Shown: positions 9,956 to 23,010, counted from the stretch's first letter. The stretch: DNA of 64,000 bases from Petunia secreta (GCA_029990175.1 JARKIP010000021.1:18605501-18669500), one strand, 5' to 3'. Notes: generated by a model from the sequence alone, not told the origin. A program made the numbers and translations.

Positions 9956-11034
9956 AATTTTTAAGGAAACCTTTTCATGGAAATTCAATACTACACACGT
10001 TTACTTCTTCAGAGAATTGTATGGTTCGGTCTTTTTGGTAGACTGGTAGTTACTTTTTGGAGCGCTAAATAATGAATGTTTAGTGTTTGTAAAGTCTTAA
10101 ATGAATAACCTCAGTTTCTCAAACTCCATATTTTTTTTCCGGATCTAAGTTCAAAATCTTATGCCAAAATAGTGAGCTTTTCTTCACAATTTCAATACTT
10201 CTTAAATGTTTCAAATTGTTAACAATTATAACTTGTAGTATTTTTTTATGTATGTAAATATTGTTTTTTAAAAAAAATAATTTTTTTTATGTCTGTATTC
10301 AAGCCTAATACTGTAAAGTGAAACGAGGAAGTAAGTTAACTCCAGCACGGAAATTCTTTTTTCCAGCGACTCTTATCTATATCTCAATAATAAATTTAGT
10401 GTTCTTTAAGATTAGATTAGATTAGATTACTATTTACTTCGTGATGGAATGATAGAAAGAAAGATTTATACTCCTTAGTTCTGCATTTAGTTTAGTATCT
10501 ATTTTTAACGGTAAGGGATATGTCTGAAGATTCATTTCTGGTTGGCACACGATAAGGAAGTCAAGGTAGAGTCCTTTAACAATATGTCAGTCACTACGTC
10601 TAACTATCCCGCATAATAGAGAAAAAAAGGAGGAAAGAACAACATCTTCAGCACATTTATACGAAATAATCTTTATTATTTTATTACATGCAAATATAAT
10701 AGTAAATAAAATCAAACAAAGTTAAGTAGCATATAGATATGAGCTTGGCTCTAGCCAATTGGCTAGCAGTAAGCTTGGCTAAACGAACTGCCCATTTTTG
10801 CAAGGAAAAAAAAAAAATTGAACTGGATAGTATAGTGTCGACCAAAAACAATGTTTTCTAGTCTAGAAAAAATTAAACCGAAATCCATATATCTGTAATT
10901 TTGAGTTACAAATTAAGGACCATGCCACAGACTCAGGCTCTTATTCTCAGGGAGTTCTTCAGATATGCAAATGGGTGGTTGATACACACATACATACATA
11001 CATACTTTCAGGACTTTCTGACATTTCACTGACA
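9956..11034. other. Intergenic region 3' of the P450 gene
   Basis: No gene seen. AT-rich with homopolymer runs (near 10125, 10265 and 10805) and a short GATTAGATTAGATTA repeat near 10408. The last few hundred bases are probably the 3' untranslated region and downstream flank of the minus-strand P450 gene, including a CATACATACATACATAC run near 10988. Confidence 0.5.
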
Positions 11035-12710
11035 TCAAGATTCTTCATCGTTAGTATGATATGTAGCAACTAAATACAGATCTTCTTGTTTCGATGCAGT
11101 TATTCCCTGTGTTTCAGTCATATCCAAATCATTTGGATTAGTTCCATGCGGTAGTTTCCATTCAAAGTGGTGGAGTAATTGAGCCAAAGGGAATGCAACA
11201 TTAGCCAAACCAAATTGTTGTCCTGGACAAATCCTTCTTCCTGCACCAAAAGGAATAAACTCAAAGTGATTTCCTATAAAGTCAATTGAAGAGTTCTCAA
11301 ATCTCTCCGGTATAAAACGTTCAGGATCAGTCCAACTTTCAGGATCTCTGCCAAGTGCCCATGCATTGACTAGTGCTCTAGTCTTGCGAGGTATAGTGTA
11401 TCCATCAATATTTGTTTCCTCCCTACATTCTCTAGCCAATAAAAGAGGAAGAGGAGGATGTAGCCGTAATGTTTCCTTAATTACTAACTTTAGGTATGTC
11501 AACTTTTCAAGATCTTCTTCATCATAAGCTTTCTTTCCCATAAAGACTTGTCTCACTTCACTTTGTGCCTTGGCCATGATATCTTGGTTCTTCATCATTT
11601 CCGAGAATGCCCAAATAATAGTTGTAGCTGCAGTTTCAGTTCCAGCAACAAACATGTCCTGCATAAACAGAATAAGATGGAAGATTTTTTTTTTAAAAGT
11701 AAAGTCAATTGATTCTTACATAAGATACGTAAAAGACAAAACTTGGTAATTAAATGTTGAGATTATGAGAAACTTACAGAGATTACTGCTTTTATGTGAT
11801 CATTTGTGATTGGGAACTGAAGTTCTGCGTTCTCCTTTATTCTTAGGAAAACATCAACCAAATCTTCATCTCCAAGCTCACCATTTCCTTTGATCCCAGC
11901 TGCTTTATTTTCTTTATGCTCATTTAATATGTCCTCCATGACTGCATCAACTTTCTGTTGTGCAGTCACCATTCTAGGTTTCATACCACTGATTTTGTGA
12001 AGTAACTTCCAAGAAGGGAACACATCAGTTACATCAAATCCTCCAATTAATAAGAGTACTTCTCTTACCATTGCTATAAACTCGTTTCGATCTTTGCACA
12101 TTTTTCCAAAGGCTGATCTACAAGTGACAGAGTTTGAGAATCGAAAAATTATCTGTGTCATATTTATAGGAGTAGAACCCTTCGTGGTAAGAATTGATGA
12201 AATCACACTTGAAAGCTCGTTTTTTCGGATTTCACTAAAAGACTTGGTCATCTTTGAACTAAGAAGTTCTATTGTACAAATTTTACGCATTTGTCTCCAA
12301 TAATCACCATATTGGCTAAATGCTATGTCTTTGCTATTGTAAAATAATATGTTTGTAGATGTAAGTTGAGCCTTATTAGCAAAGGCAAGATCATGAGTTT
12401 TTAGAATTTCTTTTGCCATACTAGGTGATGATATGACCACCGCATGAATTTCACCAAGTTGCAAGTACATAAGAGGACCATACCTTTGTGCTAAACTTCT
12501 AAGAGTGCGATGTGCAGGTACAGTTCTTCCTATTAAGTGATGCAGACTTCCAATAAAGGGAAGTCTCCATGGACCAGGAGGTAACCTTTGCTTTTGGTTT
12601 CTTGATTTTGATTTACTCCAATATTGTCTAATTACTAGAATAGCGATAGAGGAGAATAATAAGACAAGAAATGAAACTACGTAATTTGAAAGAGTGGAGT
12701 AAATCTCCAT
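11035..12710 (-). CDS. Cytochrome P450, CYP71D subfamily (premnaspirodiene oxygenase-like)
   Basis: Two exons: 12710-11778 and 11658-11035, with a 119-bp GT-AG intron at the position typical of the CYP71 clan. The spliced length is 1,557 nt (518 residues), normal for the family. I chose the Met at 12710 because MEIYSTLSNYVVSFLVLLF gives the usual short N-terminal ER membrane anchor; the open frame runs 37 codons further up. Motifs seen: the proline hinge LPPGPW, helix I AGTETAATT, helix K KETLRLHPP, the PERF region FIPERFENS and the haem-Cys loop FGAGRRICPG. CYP71D enzymes are ER-bound monooxygenases, and in Solanaceae many hydroxylate sesquiterpenes (solavetivone and capsidiol pathways). The substrate cannot be read from sequence. 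A truncated copy of exon 2 lies at 5754-6376 in opposite orientation. Confidence 0.92.
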
Positions 12711-12797
12711 TGAACCGTGAGGAGAAAGTAAATTAAGGAAGCTTATGAATGATATTGCTTTCATAAACTGGTAGATAAAAAGGACTTGCATTGTGGA

Positions 12798-12804
12798 ATT
12801 TATA
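12798..12804 (-). promoter_or_regulatory. Candidate TATA box of the CYP71D gene
   Basis: TATAAAT on the minus strand, about 90 bases upstream of the chosen ATG at 12710. The spacing is suitable for a transcription start with a short leader. It supports the downstream Met as the true start but is unproven. Confidence 0.4.
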
Positions 12805-12829
12805 ATCATTAAAATCAGCAAAAATTTAG

Positions 12830-14397
12830 CCCGTGGCTTGTTTGCACCACGCTAAATGAATATTAGCCAGCGGTGCAAAATTATTTGAAGACTAGTCACC
12901 TCCGAACAATTAGTTCAAAGTCTCATTATAAAATATTAGAACTTTATATATAAAACTTCAGGATACTAGCATAAATATGAATCTCATTATAAAATAATGG
13001 GAGTCTGACTACACATCAAAATCACACTTAAAATCATCAAAGATATACAATGGAGAAAACATAAACGTGGACAGACCACCCTCGTACTATAAAGTATTTC
13101 TTGGACAAAAATACAAGAAAATATTAGCTATAAAAAAAAGACAGGGTGGTCAGATGATGTTTCAACCCCATTGTCTTTCCTTAATATTTAATTAATTCCC
13201 AAAGTTATAGTAACAGACAGGGTTTGAAGTATTTTCTTGGACAAAATATTGGAGTTCTTGTGTTTATGTACCTCAGATCGAGTAGGACCACCACTCCACC
13301 AGCATTTTTTGATGCATTCCCGGATAAACCCCAACAGTAAATACTGTAACTCTAATGAATATTTTAGGATAATTGAGAAAAGTACTTGTACACAATCATT
13401 CAAATCATTGTATCTCATGTTCTCCGATGCTTTGGCTAACCTTTCAATACCTCCTGAAATTCAAGACACAAATTTCACGAACTTTTAAGTACGAAAACCA
13501 ATTTACGCCTTCAATAATCCATTGCTCTTAGTTGGTTTACTGAGCAATACATAGAGATGGAGTCGGCAAAGGCGAGGAGGAAACCTGGAACAAAGTCCTT
13601 TTCTGGGTTTTAAAATTTTAAGGATACTATTAAAAGAACAGCAAAAGGGAAAAAAAATGCTCCTATCATATCTGATTAGTCTCATAAATATCTTTTGTTA
13701 ACCTATGGCTCATAATTGTCCCCCAGAAATTTTTTGCTTAAATTTGCCTTTACTTCTATCAGACTGCTTATGTGGCTTGTTGGAACTTTTACTTGAAAAT
13801 GTGGTAGCCCCTAAATTTGAATAAAATGGGACAAGAGAGAAGTGTTACGCGCAATGAAAAGGACACCTTTTTCACTACTTCCAAACACGCAATCCATACA
13901 AGCTTCTGCTATACACAAATTTTCAACTATACACAAATTTTCAACTATCATACGAAGAGGACAAAGAGGCGGTTGGTAAAGAACAAAGAGGCCCATTTTT
14001 TGTGTAATATTTTTAGATTGGTAGTAGAACAAAGAGGCGGTTGGTAAAGAAAAAAGAAATAAGGTGCTCCCTAGAGTTCCCTATAGCAGCAAACGGCTTG
14101 GTCAAGTATTTAGAGACCAATCGAAACTCGGACAAAAAACATTAACAAGGCCACCATCACCCAAAAGATGTGTTAGAAGACCTACTTTACTTGCATCTAA
14201 ATTACCAGTAATCCACGCTTGTATTTCCTCCAAAATTAGCACTGTACCCGCCAAACGAGTAGAGGGATACTTCAGACTTTTGAACTAGTTTCCCAAGCAT
14301 AACATCAGTTTACACACATGCTCTCCATTTGAGAACTTTATCATTTGATCTCTGTTAAGGTATACAGTTCTTTTGGCACGATCCACTTGTATTCTAT
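12830..14397. other. Intergenic between the P450 gene and the Copia element
   Basis: No gene seen. Two related stretches (CTCATTATAAAATA near 12922 and 12982) suggest a small local duplication. Near 13908-13945 there is a short direct repeat (CTATACACAAATTTTCAA twice), and near 13965-14050 a longer one (GAGGCGGTTGGTAAAGA twice). The upstream promoter of the P450 should lie in the first part. Confidence 0.5.
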
Positions 14398-14732
14398 TAT
14401 TGGATTTGAGGATGGAAGATTAGTAATCAAAGAGATAGTTTAAGAAAGAACAACTTGGTTGATATGTCAAGCTGCTTGTAATTTCAGCAGTCTTGTATTT
14501 ATTCTTAGATGATATGTCGATGAAGTGTATGAATTGTGGATGATCATTTCATCTCATACATTGTTGTTTATATAGATACAATGTAGACTCATTGTCATCT
14601 ATCTCTTCCACTACTCAAGACACTTTTCCACTTCCCTAGAATCCTTTGCTATACTCTAGGTTGACTAATTAATATTGAAGAAACCAAGACTAAACTCATT
14701 CACACTACAAGGAAACTACATTAATTTTAACA
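14398..14732 (-). repeat. Copia 3' LTR (335 bp)
   Basis: On the minus strand it starts TGTTAAAATTAATGTAG and ends CCAATA (expected CCAACA, as in the other LTR). It is followed on the plus strand by CTCCCCCTTAATG, which is the polypurine tract CATTAAGGGGGAG on the coding strand. It pairs with 40775-41089. Confidence 0.9.
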
Positions 14733-16919
14733 CTCCCCCTTAATGTGTTGTTCTTGGACTCCCAAAAGCTCACGGAATTTCAGAAATTTCTCCTTGGGAA
14801 GCGCCTTGGTAAAAATGTCTGCAACTTGGTCCTCCGACTTGCAAAACTTTGGTTCAATCTCTCCTTCTTCAACTTTTTCTCTGATGAAGTGAAACTTCAC
14901 TGCTACATGCCTTATCCTGTTGCTGTAAATTGGATTTTTAGCCATTGCTATGGCTGACTTGTTGTCACAAAACAACTTTTTTGCCTTGTCTTGCTTCTCA
15001 CCAACATCCAAAATTCTTCTAAGCCAGATGGCTTGAGATGTTTCTATTGCAGCTTAAATATATTTAGCTTCTGTTGATGATTGTGCCACTGTTTCTTGCT
15101 TCTTTGATTGCCAAGAAAATACACCCGAACCAAGTGAAAACACAAAACCTGTTGTACTTTTCATATCATATTTTGAACCTGCCCAATCGCTATCACAAAA
15201 GCCAATCAAGGTTAACACTCTTCACCCTTGAAATATTTGATGCCATAAGCCAAGGTTCCTTTTATGTAACGAAGAACTCGTTTGGCAGCTCTAAGGTGAA
15301 TATGACTTGGACTTTGCATAAATCTTGACAATAGGCTAGTAGCAAATATAATATCCGGCCTCGTAGCTGTATGATACATCAAGCTACCAACTATACTTCT
15401 AAAAAGAGTGTTGTCCACTTTTCTTCCACCATCATTTTTCATCAACTTCTCATTTGAAGCAAGTGGTGTTGGCACTGGTTTGCTCCCAAACATGTTAAAT
15501 TTTTTAAGCATTGTTTCCGCATAGCTTTGCTGAGAAACAAATACTCCATCATCCTCTTGAGAAATCTCAAGACCAAGAAAATGATGTAACAAACCCAAAT
15601 CACTCATTTCATATCTTTCATCATGTCTTTTTTGAACTCAGCAAGTGCAGCTTCATTGTTACCAGTAAAAATCTGATCATCAAGATAAATTGAAACAATA
15701 AGAATAGAGTTTCCTTGCTTCTTCACATAAAGAGTAGGCTCACTTTTTCTCTTGACAAATCCACTTTGCAGAAAAATAATTGTCAATTTGACTGTACCAT
15801 TGTCGGGGTGCTTGTTTCAACTCGTACAATGCCTTCTTGAGCTTGTACACTTTATTTTATTCTCCTTTCATCACAAAGCCATCAGGTTGATGAACATAAA
15901 TCTCTTCTTCAAGATCACCATTCAAAAAAGCTGATTTCACATCAAGTTGGTACAATAACCAACCTTTTTGTGCCGCCAAAGCAATAAGAGTCCGAATTGT
16001 ATCTTTCTGAGATACCGGTGCAAAAGTCTTATGATAATCAACACCGGGCTGTTGTGAATACCCTTTCGCGACTAACCTTGCCTTTTGCTTTAATATGGAG
16101 CCATCTGGATTATTTTTTATCCTGTAAATCCATTTTACTCCAACAATTTCCCGATTTATTGGTTTGTTTACCAACTCCCAAGTCTGATTTTTCTCAATCA
16201 TTTGGAGCTCTTCCACTATTGCCTTCTTCCAAACATCCTCTTTAATTGTTTCTTCAAAACTTGATGGCTCAACCATGCTATAGTTGGATGACGCATAAAT
16301 TTCAGCAAGGTCTCTCATTTTTACCGGAGTATGTTTTGGACTTGGGGTGCTAGAACTTGAACCATTTCTTGAAGGTGATGTAAAACCTGATCTTGGGACT
16401 TCTTCCTCATTAGTTTCTTCATTTTCATGCTCCTTTTCAGCCATCACAATCTTTCTTTCAGCCTCATTTTTCTCTCAATTCCAATTAGCTTCTTCATCAA
16501 ACAACACATCTCTACTTGTGATGACATTTTTCCTCTTCAAGCTATACACCCTATAGCCTTTTGATATTGAGCTATAGCCAACAAAAATGCACTTCTCACT
16601 TGTTTCATCAAGTATGCTCCACTTCTCTTTTGGGATTTGGGCATAGCAAATACACCCAAAAACTTTCAAGTGCTTCACCAAAGGCTTCCTTTTGCTCCAA
16701 GCTTCCAAAGGTGTTATATTTTACCCCGCTTTGGTTGGACATATATTTATCAAGTATACAGCCATGTACACTGCTTCAGCCCAAAAACTATTTGGCATTC
16801 CTTTCTCCTTCAACATAGTTTTTGTCATTTCAACAACCGTTTGATTCTTTCTTTCGGATACACCATTTTGTTGTGGTGTGTGCCCAACAGTTAGTTGCCT
16901 TTAAATGCCCTCTTCATCA
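14733..16919 (-). pseudogene. Copia pol, 3' part: integrase C-terminus, reverse transcriptase, RNase H
   Basis: Reading from 16919 down: the end of the integrase core (VGHTPQQNGVSERKN, holding the catalytic Glu), the post-core region (HLKVFGCICYAQIPKEKW), a variable linker, the reverse transcriptase (VGVKWIYRIKNNPDG, ARLVAKGYSQQPGVDY, LYQLDVKSAFLNGDLEEEIY), the thumb region (SDLGLLHHFLGLEI) and RNase H (LFCDNKSAIAMAKNP, DQVADIFTKALP). In-frame stops lie near 16903, 16475 and 15857. Frameshifts lie near 15786 and 15606, and the RNase H region is interrupted around 15012-15211. The polyprotein cannot be made. Its 5' half continues at 38849. Confidence 0.9.
16915..16919. other. Target site duplication CATCA (left copy)
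   Basis: CATCA directly left of the Ogre element is repeated directly right of it at 38844-38848. It is a perfect 5-bp duplication, as Ty3-gypsy integrases produce. Removing the insertion rejoins the Copia integrase reading frame across this site. Confidence 0.95.
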
Positions 16920-17282
16920 TGTTGAATCCCCAAAAATTACCCTTTCTTAAGAAAAGATAGGTTTCGGGTATATTTCAACAAAATGGAGATTCCAAAGGGT
17001 TTCTTTGGAGTCGCCACCTAATTTAAGGATTATTAGGAACCTAAGTTTAACTAATGAGCGCAATTTATTCTTTAATTAAATAAAATTAAATTAAAATCAG
17101 AGATTCCGAGTAAGTGGTTCTATTAAATTCGAAAGAAGGTCCCTTGCGGGAGCACTTTCGAAAATCCGCTAAATGCGGTTAATCCGGCGGTTTTCACGAA
17201 TTTGTTAAGGATAATAGAATTAATTTTAACTAAGGATAATATAGATAAGATAAGGGTTTAGGTTACGCCGATACTTAGATAA

Positions 17283-17720
17283 ATAAATGATGAAATCTTA
17301 AGATTAAATAAATGGATGAATTACAATATGGTTGATTGATTAGTTGATTAAATAAATAAGAATAAATAAATTAAATAAATAATAAAATGAAATACTCTAA
17401 GTAAATAATTAGATAAATAATTGATTAATTGATCGCTTAAACAAATGAATAGACAACTTAATTCAATAAATTGATGCTTATATTAATTTAATTAAATAAA
17501 AGAATAACCGACTAATAATTAATTAAATAAGTAAATGAATAAATAAATAATAATTATTAATTAAATAAATAAATAAATGATTAATTAAATTAAATAAATA
17601 AATAAATAAGATTAATTGAATATATAATTTAATAAATAAATATCGCATAATTAATCCGATTAATGAATAAATGGGTAGATAGATAAATAAATATTTAATA
17701 AATGGATACGTAAATATAAA
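17283..17720. repeat. (TAAA)n-type low-complexity tract in the Ogre LTR
   Basis: About 440 bases made almost only of ATAAATAA-like words interrupted by GATTGATTAG-like spacers. The identical tract is at 34831-35268 in the other LTR. It is non-coding and lies in the 3' part of the LTR as read on the element strand (R/U5). Confidence 0.85.
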
Positions 17721-20597
17721 TGATAGATGGGGATGTATAATTTAATTAAATTTTAATTTCTTTTGCACTCGATAATTATCCTTAGATTACTATTAACTTA
17801 AACTAATTGGCGAGTCCCAAAAAACGGGATAAGCGATTATTTAAACAGTTCTAAACATGCGATAAGATAATAGTTTTAAATAAAGCGACTATCCTACCAA
17901 GCTTCTAACATGCAAAGTCCTAGTCCGGTTTTCAGGGCTTCCTATAACATGCTTTTCTAAAGGGGATGGGAAAGAGGGAGCTTAAAAGGTAGAACCCGGA
18001 GATGCAAACTCGCAAAAAATGAGCCTTGATAGCAACATATTGGCGGAATCTCAAAATGACGCTAACGATATGCAACGATCCGAATAGACTTGATCCCAAG
18101 AAGGTGCGTTGAGTTTTAAACTCGTTGCAATTCCAAGCGCAACCCAAGTGAAGAGAGAAAGAGATCAAGATTAGAAAAAGGGTAAGCAACACAAATTGAT
18201 AAAGTAACTCAATGTAAAATAAATAACCCATGAAACCGAACCAAAGATTTCAATAGCGGGAATGCATACAGCAAACTGTGTCCTCATCATACTATTAATC
18301 ATCAATTTGGATCACATTTGGCTTATAGCCTCAAGATATTTAGGGAGAGAGAGCTGACTTTACTAAAGGGTCATAGAAAAGCAAAATATGTTTATGGTCC
18401 TTGAGGCACGTAAAGAGCAGGCAAATGTCTATTTTCAACCTTAACTTACTAGACAAATATTCAGCAAATGCGATTTTATTAAGGATTATACTACAATTAT
18501 GAACAATGAGAGAAACCACCAAGGCCTATGCCTAAATCATGCTACATCAGCTTCTCTTTTCTTCGCAGACACCCAAAACTTTACTGAATCATAAAAAGGA
18601 ACCAACATAGGAAAACATTTCAGGATTACCAAGTTAGATGGTCTTTCACTCAATTTTTAATCTGAATCCTTAACCCTTCTAATCAAAATTTTCAAGAGGC
18701 AACAAAATTATTTCTTTGATATTATCCCATATCAACTCATTGCTTAGACAAAATTCAGAAAGCTAACAATTTATTAACAAAGGATAAAGACTATTTTTTT
18801 AAAACAGAACAGTTAACTGAAGGAATAAATCCTACAACAGGAGACTAAATTTCAATACCTCATTTAGGAAGCCTTACCATTACTCACCTGACCCTTTAAC
18901 TACTCCAAAAAACAGGTCAATTTTGAACTTCATTTCATCCTAGAAGTGTATTAGTAAGAACTTTTATCTACACCAGATTATTTAATAGGGATGTCTACAG
19001 AGATTAATGGTAACTCATTCTAGATAGCTTTTTCCCTTATGGAGCTTTATGCAGTACCACACTTCTTTTTTTTAAAAAAAAAATCTTTGTCCACTACACT
19101 AATTTCCCGGATCTGTTTTTGTTCTAGAAGAAGCGTGTGAACTGTAATCAATGTGGAGCTTAACTTTAATGTTACTTTCTCTATAATCCGATGCCGGTAT
19201 GGTTTGAACAGGTAAAGGAGGCACAAAACTAGAACTTTTTGTACATTCTCAAAGTAAAGTGAATCCAGGTTCTGATCTGCAGTATATATATTTTGATAAA
19301 TTATGGTTCACTGGATGCTGAAGCACATTACAACTTGAAGACTATTGCTGCAACGCGATGAGATTCATATCAGATCGAATGCTTTTCAGATTTGTGTTAA
19401 ATTTTACTTTCCCTGATTAACAATCTATTCAGACATCATTGTGAGGACTCAAGAAAATGTTTGTATAGAAACAAAAGGGAACAGCCTTTCTACAAGACAA
19501 ACCAGACCACTTCAACCCTCTATCAGATTTCCTAAACCTGCAGAACCACTTAAACAAACATCCTATATGCTAACTCCTCGACTCCACTTTTAACAGCCAC
19601 TACCAGGACAACAAATGACTCTCCTTGCAAACTTGAAATAACCGGAACTTTGCCCCTCACTTCTTCTAACAGACATGAGCCTAACTCCCCTTTTACTGCC
19701 CTCACTACCACCAAAACAAATGCAGCTCCTACCATTCTACACACACAAGACCATCTGCACTCAAAACAACCCCTTTTTCTTTTTTTATCATTCAAAACAA
19801 ACAGAAACAAAACAGAGGACACAACAAACCTTTGAATAAAAGCCAAGAACCAAGGGAAGTCTATTAAGCTAATGACACTAAACTGTAAACAAACTATGAG
19901 ATCAAACTTAATCTTTGCAACTTCATTGATTCATTTTCAAATCTCAACTAAGTAGAATAGACCCTTGAATTTCCTTCATTCAAAATGATAGTCTATCATG
20001 TTTTGTTGACAGATTTCCTTTCATTCTAAGCAAAACTCATCTTTAATCCCTAAACACCTAAGCAAGGTCAAGCGGCTAATAAGCATACTAAGCTGATGAA
20101 CGCACAAGAAAAGAATCGAACTGAATCATATACTTTCATAGAAGATTTACTCCCTTTTTTTAATCAATGCTCAAAAGATTTTCTAAATCATGCTATCAGA
20201 TATCAAACTAGAGATTCATAAACCTCTACTCTTTACATAAATTCTTTAAGACTGTTGCTATGACCCTCTTATCTTCAAAACATTACACACATGTCATACG
20301 ATTTCATATCTAGAAACAAAAAATGTAGAGTTCATAGGAGATAAAGCTACATTTTACCTTTTTTAAGGCAGTGAACGAGGCGAGGGTCTGAAGCGTACGA
20401 CTCGAACGATGAAGCGACGACTCGAATAATGAAGCGATGACACAAAGTCGAAAGCGATGCTCGACTCGAAACTAGAAGCTAAAACACTATGAGTATATAT
20501 ATTTTTTTTAACTGAGAGAAAAATCTGAAAATATATCAATGCTGCCGTTTTTTCTTGTCCAAAAACTCCCCACCCCTTAAAACCGAACTTAAGCATA

Positions 20598-20605
20598 TAT
20601 TTATA
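20598..20605 (-). promoter_or_regulatory. TATA box, 3' LTR copy
   Basis: TATAAATA on the minus strand, about 690 bases into the LTR from its 5' end (21295). In the 3' LTR it could drive readthrough into the flanking Copia remnant. Confidence 0.45.
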
Positions 20606-21295
20606 GGGAAACTTCTTTAGGGTTTTCGATCTATAATGAAAAGACTAGTATAACCTTTACATACCTTTTACAACGTTCTGATTTTAACTTTTGTCACAAG
20701 AATTTTGAATAGAAATCCGAAAAGAAAAGGAAAATAATCGAATATATCCTTTTCCTCCGATTTTGAATTCAAAACACTTGTTTATTCTCGATCCAAGCCG
20801 TTGATGATGAAAAGGAGTAGAAATATACGGTGTAGATCGGATTTACACGCTGTGGGGTCTTGTTTTTTAGGGGGGAAATGAAAAGGTCGGATTAGGGGAC
20901 CATTACCATGTTTGGGGTGACAAAGGAAGTGGGGACGAGATTTGGGTGCGGCCGGAAATGGCAAAGAGGAGGGTGACGGAGAGGGTTTGGGGAAAGGGAG
21001 ATTAGGGTTCTTGGCTTAGGAGGGAAATGGGGCGGACTGAAGTGGGTTATGTATAATATATATATGCTTTGCACGAGTAGGCTGAAATTAAAACCTGGGA
21101 ACGAATTTAGCCCCATATTTTAACTAATTGGAAATTAAAGGGGGTTGCACGGATGGACTGAAATCAAGGCTACGCATTGCATTTTAGGCCTTTTCTTTCC
21201 AAATTTCATTAATTCACCTTAAAATTTGAAATTAATTTTTTTATTAAAATAATTAGTATTAATTAAAATTTACGGGACAAAATTGGGTGTCAACA

Positions 21296-21312
21296 GCTGC
21301 CCCTCTTTACCC
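21296..21312 (-). other. Ogre polypurine tract
   Basis: The minus strand directly before the 3' LTR reads GGTAAAGAGGGGCAGC. This is a purine-rich run of the kind that primes plus-strand DNA synthesis in LTR retrotransposons. Confidence 0.7.
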
Positions 21313-22037
21313 GGAAAGGATGAAAGAGTTTTCAGGGTAAAGAAGTTGACGGAAAACCAATTTTGTCACGATAAAGCCAAGTACTTTGATTCGAAGGACC
21401 AAAGTGCGAGGCTTATGGATATGGCCGAACTCCGATTTTCGAGTTGCCTACATATCTCGGGCTGAAAGAGAATCAGGCCATATGTAGTTCGATGATACTT
21501 AGAAACGAAGACTCGCACGATTGACAGAAAAGGACGCACGAATAGGAAAGAATTCAAACTGACACCTAATCTGAAATGAAAGATTAGGGAGAATTTGCTT
21601 GTTCGAGTGCGATTCTTCAGATCCTCGTTGACGAGTCTAGCTCATATCAACGATTGCCCCAGTTCACTGCTAAGAAAAGCTCCACGTTATGCTCCAAATG
21701 CTGCTGCGGCATCGCCAAAATTCTGTAAAGACTTAACAAACGGTAAGCGAGCAACTGCTAACAAACTTTAATAATCTTGGAATAAGGAAGTAAATAAAAA
21801 TGATAATATAAATTGTAAATGCTGGTTGTGATGCCATCAACAAGTTCTTCCTTCGACCAACTGACGAGATGCTCCGCCCGGAGAACCTTTAGGCTGATCA
21901 TTATTCTGAAACAGTAAAGTAAGACAATAAGTAATGCGAAAATGAATTGTAAAAATGCAAGGCTTTCATAAGATAAGTTGACTAACGAGACGTAATGTCT
22001 CAAGCCGAATCATGTATTTCAAATACAATATTTCGAT

Positions 22038-23010
22038 ATTGCAAGACAACCGACATTGCGAAACACTCCGAAAGCGGTGCTCCAGCCGACTTGTCTTAAA
22101 TTATCAATCTACTTTAAACATAAAATGCTAATATTGCAAGACAACCGACATTGCGAAAACACTCCGAACGTGGTGCTTCAGCCGACTTGTCTTAAACGAT
22201 CAGCAAATTTTAAATATAAAATGCCAATATTGCAAGACAACCGACATCGCGAAACACTCCGAAAGCGGTGTTCCAGCCGACTTGTCTTAGATTATTAATA
22301 AATGCCAATATTGCGAGACAACCGACATCGCGAAACACTCCGAAGGCGGTGTTCCAGCCGACTTGTCTTAAACTATTAATAAATGCCAATATTGCAAGAC
22401 AATCGACATCACGAAACACTCCGAAAGCGGTGCTCCAGCCGACTTGTCTTAAATTATCAATCTACTTTAAACATAAAATGCTAATATTGCAAGACAACCG
22501 ACATTGCGAAAACACTCCGAACGTGGTGCTTCAGCCGACTTGTCTTAAACGATCAGTAAATTTTAAATATAAAATGCCAATATTGCAAGACAACCGACAT
22601 CGCGAAACACTCCGAAAGCGGTGTTCCAGCCGACTTGTCTTAGATTATTAATAAATGCCAATATTGCGAGACAACCGACATCGCGAAACACTCCGAAAGC
22701 GGTGTTCCAGCCGACTTGTCTTAAATTATCAATCTACTTTAAACATAAAATGCTAATATTGCAAGACAACCGACATCACGAAACACTCCGAAAGCGGTGT
22801 TCCAGCCGACTTGTCTTAAATTATCAATAAATTTGAAACATAACATGCCAACATTGCAGGACAACCGACATCGCGAAACACTCCGAAAGTGGTGTTCCAG
22901 CCGACTTGTCTTAAATTATCAATAAATTTTAAATATAAAATGCCAATATTTTGCAAGACAACCGACATCGCGAAACACTCCGAAAGCGGTGCTTCAGCCG
23001 ACTTGTCTAT
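22038..23010. repeat. Ogre 3' UTR tandem array, 11 units of ~81-96 bp
   Basis: Each unit contains GCAAGACAACCGACATCGCG, AAACACTCCGAAAGCGGTG and CCAGCCGACTTGTCTTA. Units start near 22038, 22134, 22230, 22311, 22391, 22487, 22583, 22663, 22758, 22854 and 22953. Length varies because the AT-rich spacer exists in long (with TTTAAACATAAAATGC) and short forms. Units 1-4 and 5-8 follow the same long/long/short/short order, so a ~355-bp block was duplicated. Open frames inside the array are by-products of repetition. Confidence 0.93.

Larger units (their letters stand above)
16920..21295 (-). repeat. Ogre 3' LTR (4,376 bp)
   Basis: It begins TGTTGAATCCCC and ends GGGTGTCAACA on the plus strand. It matches the LTR at 34468-38843 at a constant offset of 17,548. 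It contains a TA-rich (TAAA)n-like stretch at about 17283-17720, purine- and pyrimidine-rich blocks, and a TATA box at 20598-20605. Short open frames inside (for example 17932-18231 and 19550-19846) recur identically in the other LTR only because the LTRs are identical. I do not call them genes. Confidence 0.96.

Noticed and set aside
14701..14716. CACTACAAGG/CACTACAAGAA in both Copia LTRs (also near 41060) as CACTA termini
   Set aside because: It lies inside both LTRs at the same position, lacks subterminal repeats, and continues as LTR sequence. It is a chance resemblance.
17932..21116. Open frames in the Ogre LTRs (17932-18231, 18340-18522, 19550-19846, 20363-20596, 20892-21116 and identical ones 17,548 bases to the right)
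   Set aside because: They are duplicated only because the LTRs are identical. They show no domain, have low-complexity composition, and fit random open frames.
22056..22830. Repeating open frames (NTPKAVLQPTCLK) in the Ogre 3' UTR array
   Set aside because: They come from the tandem DNA unit, on both strands, with unit lengths that are not multiples of three overall. No sign of protein selection.
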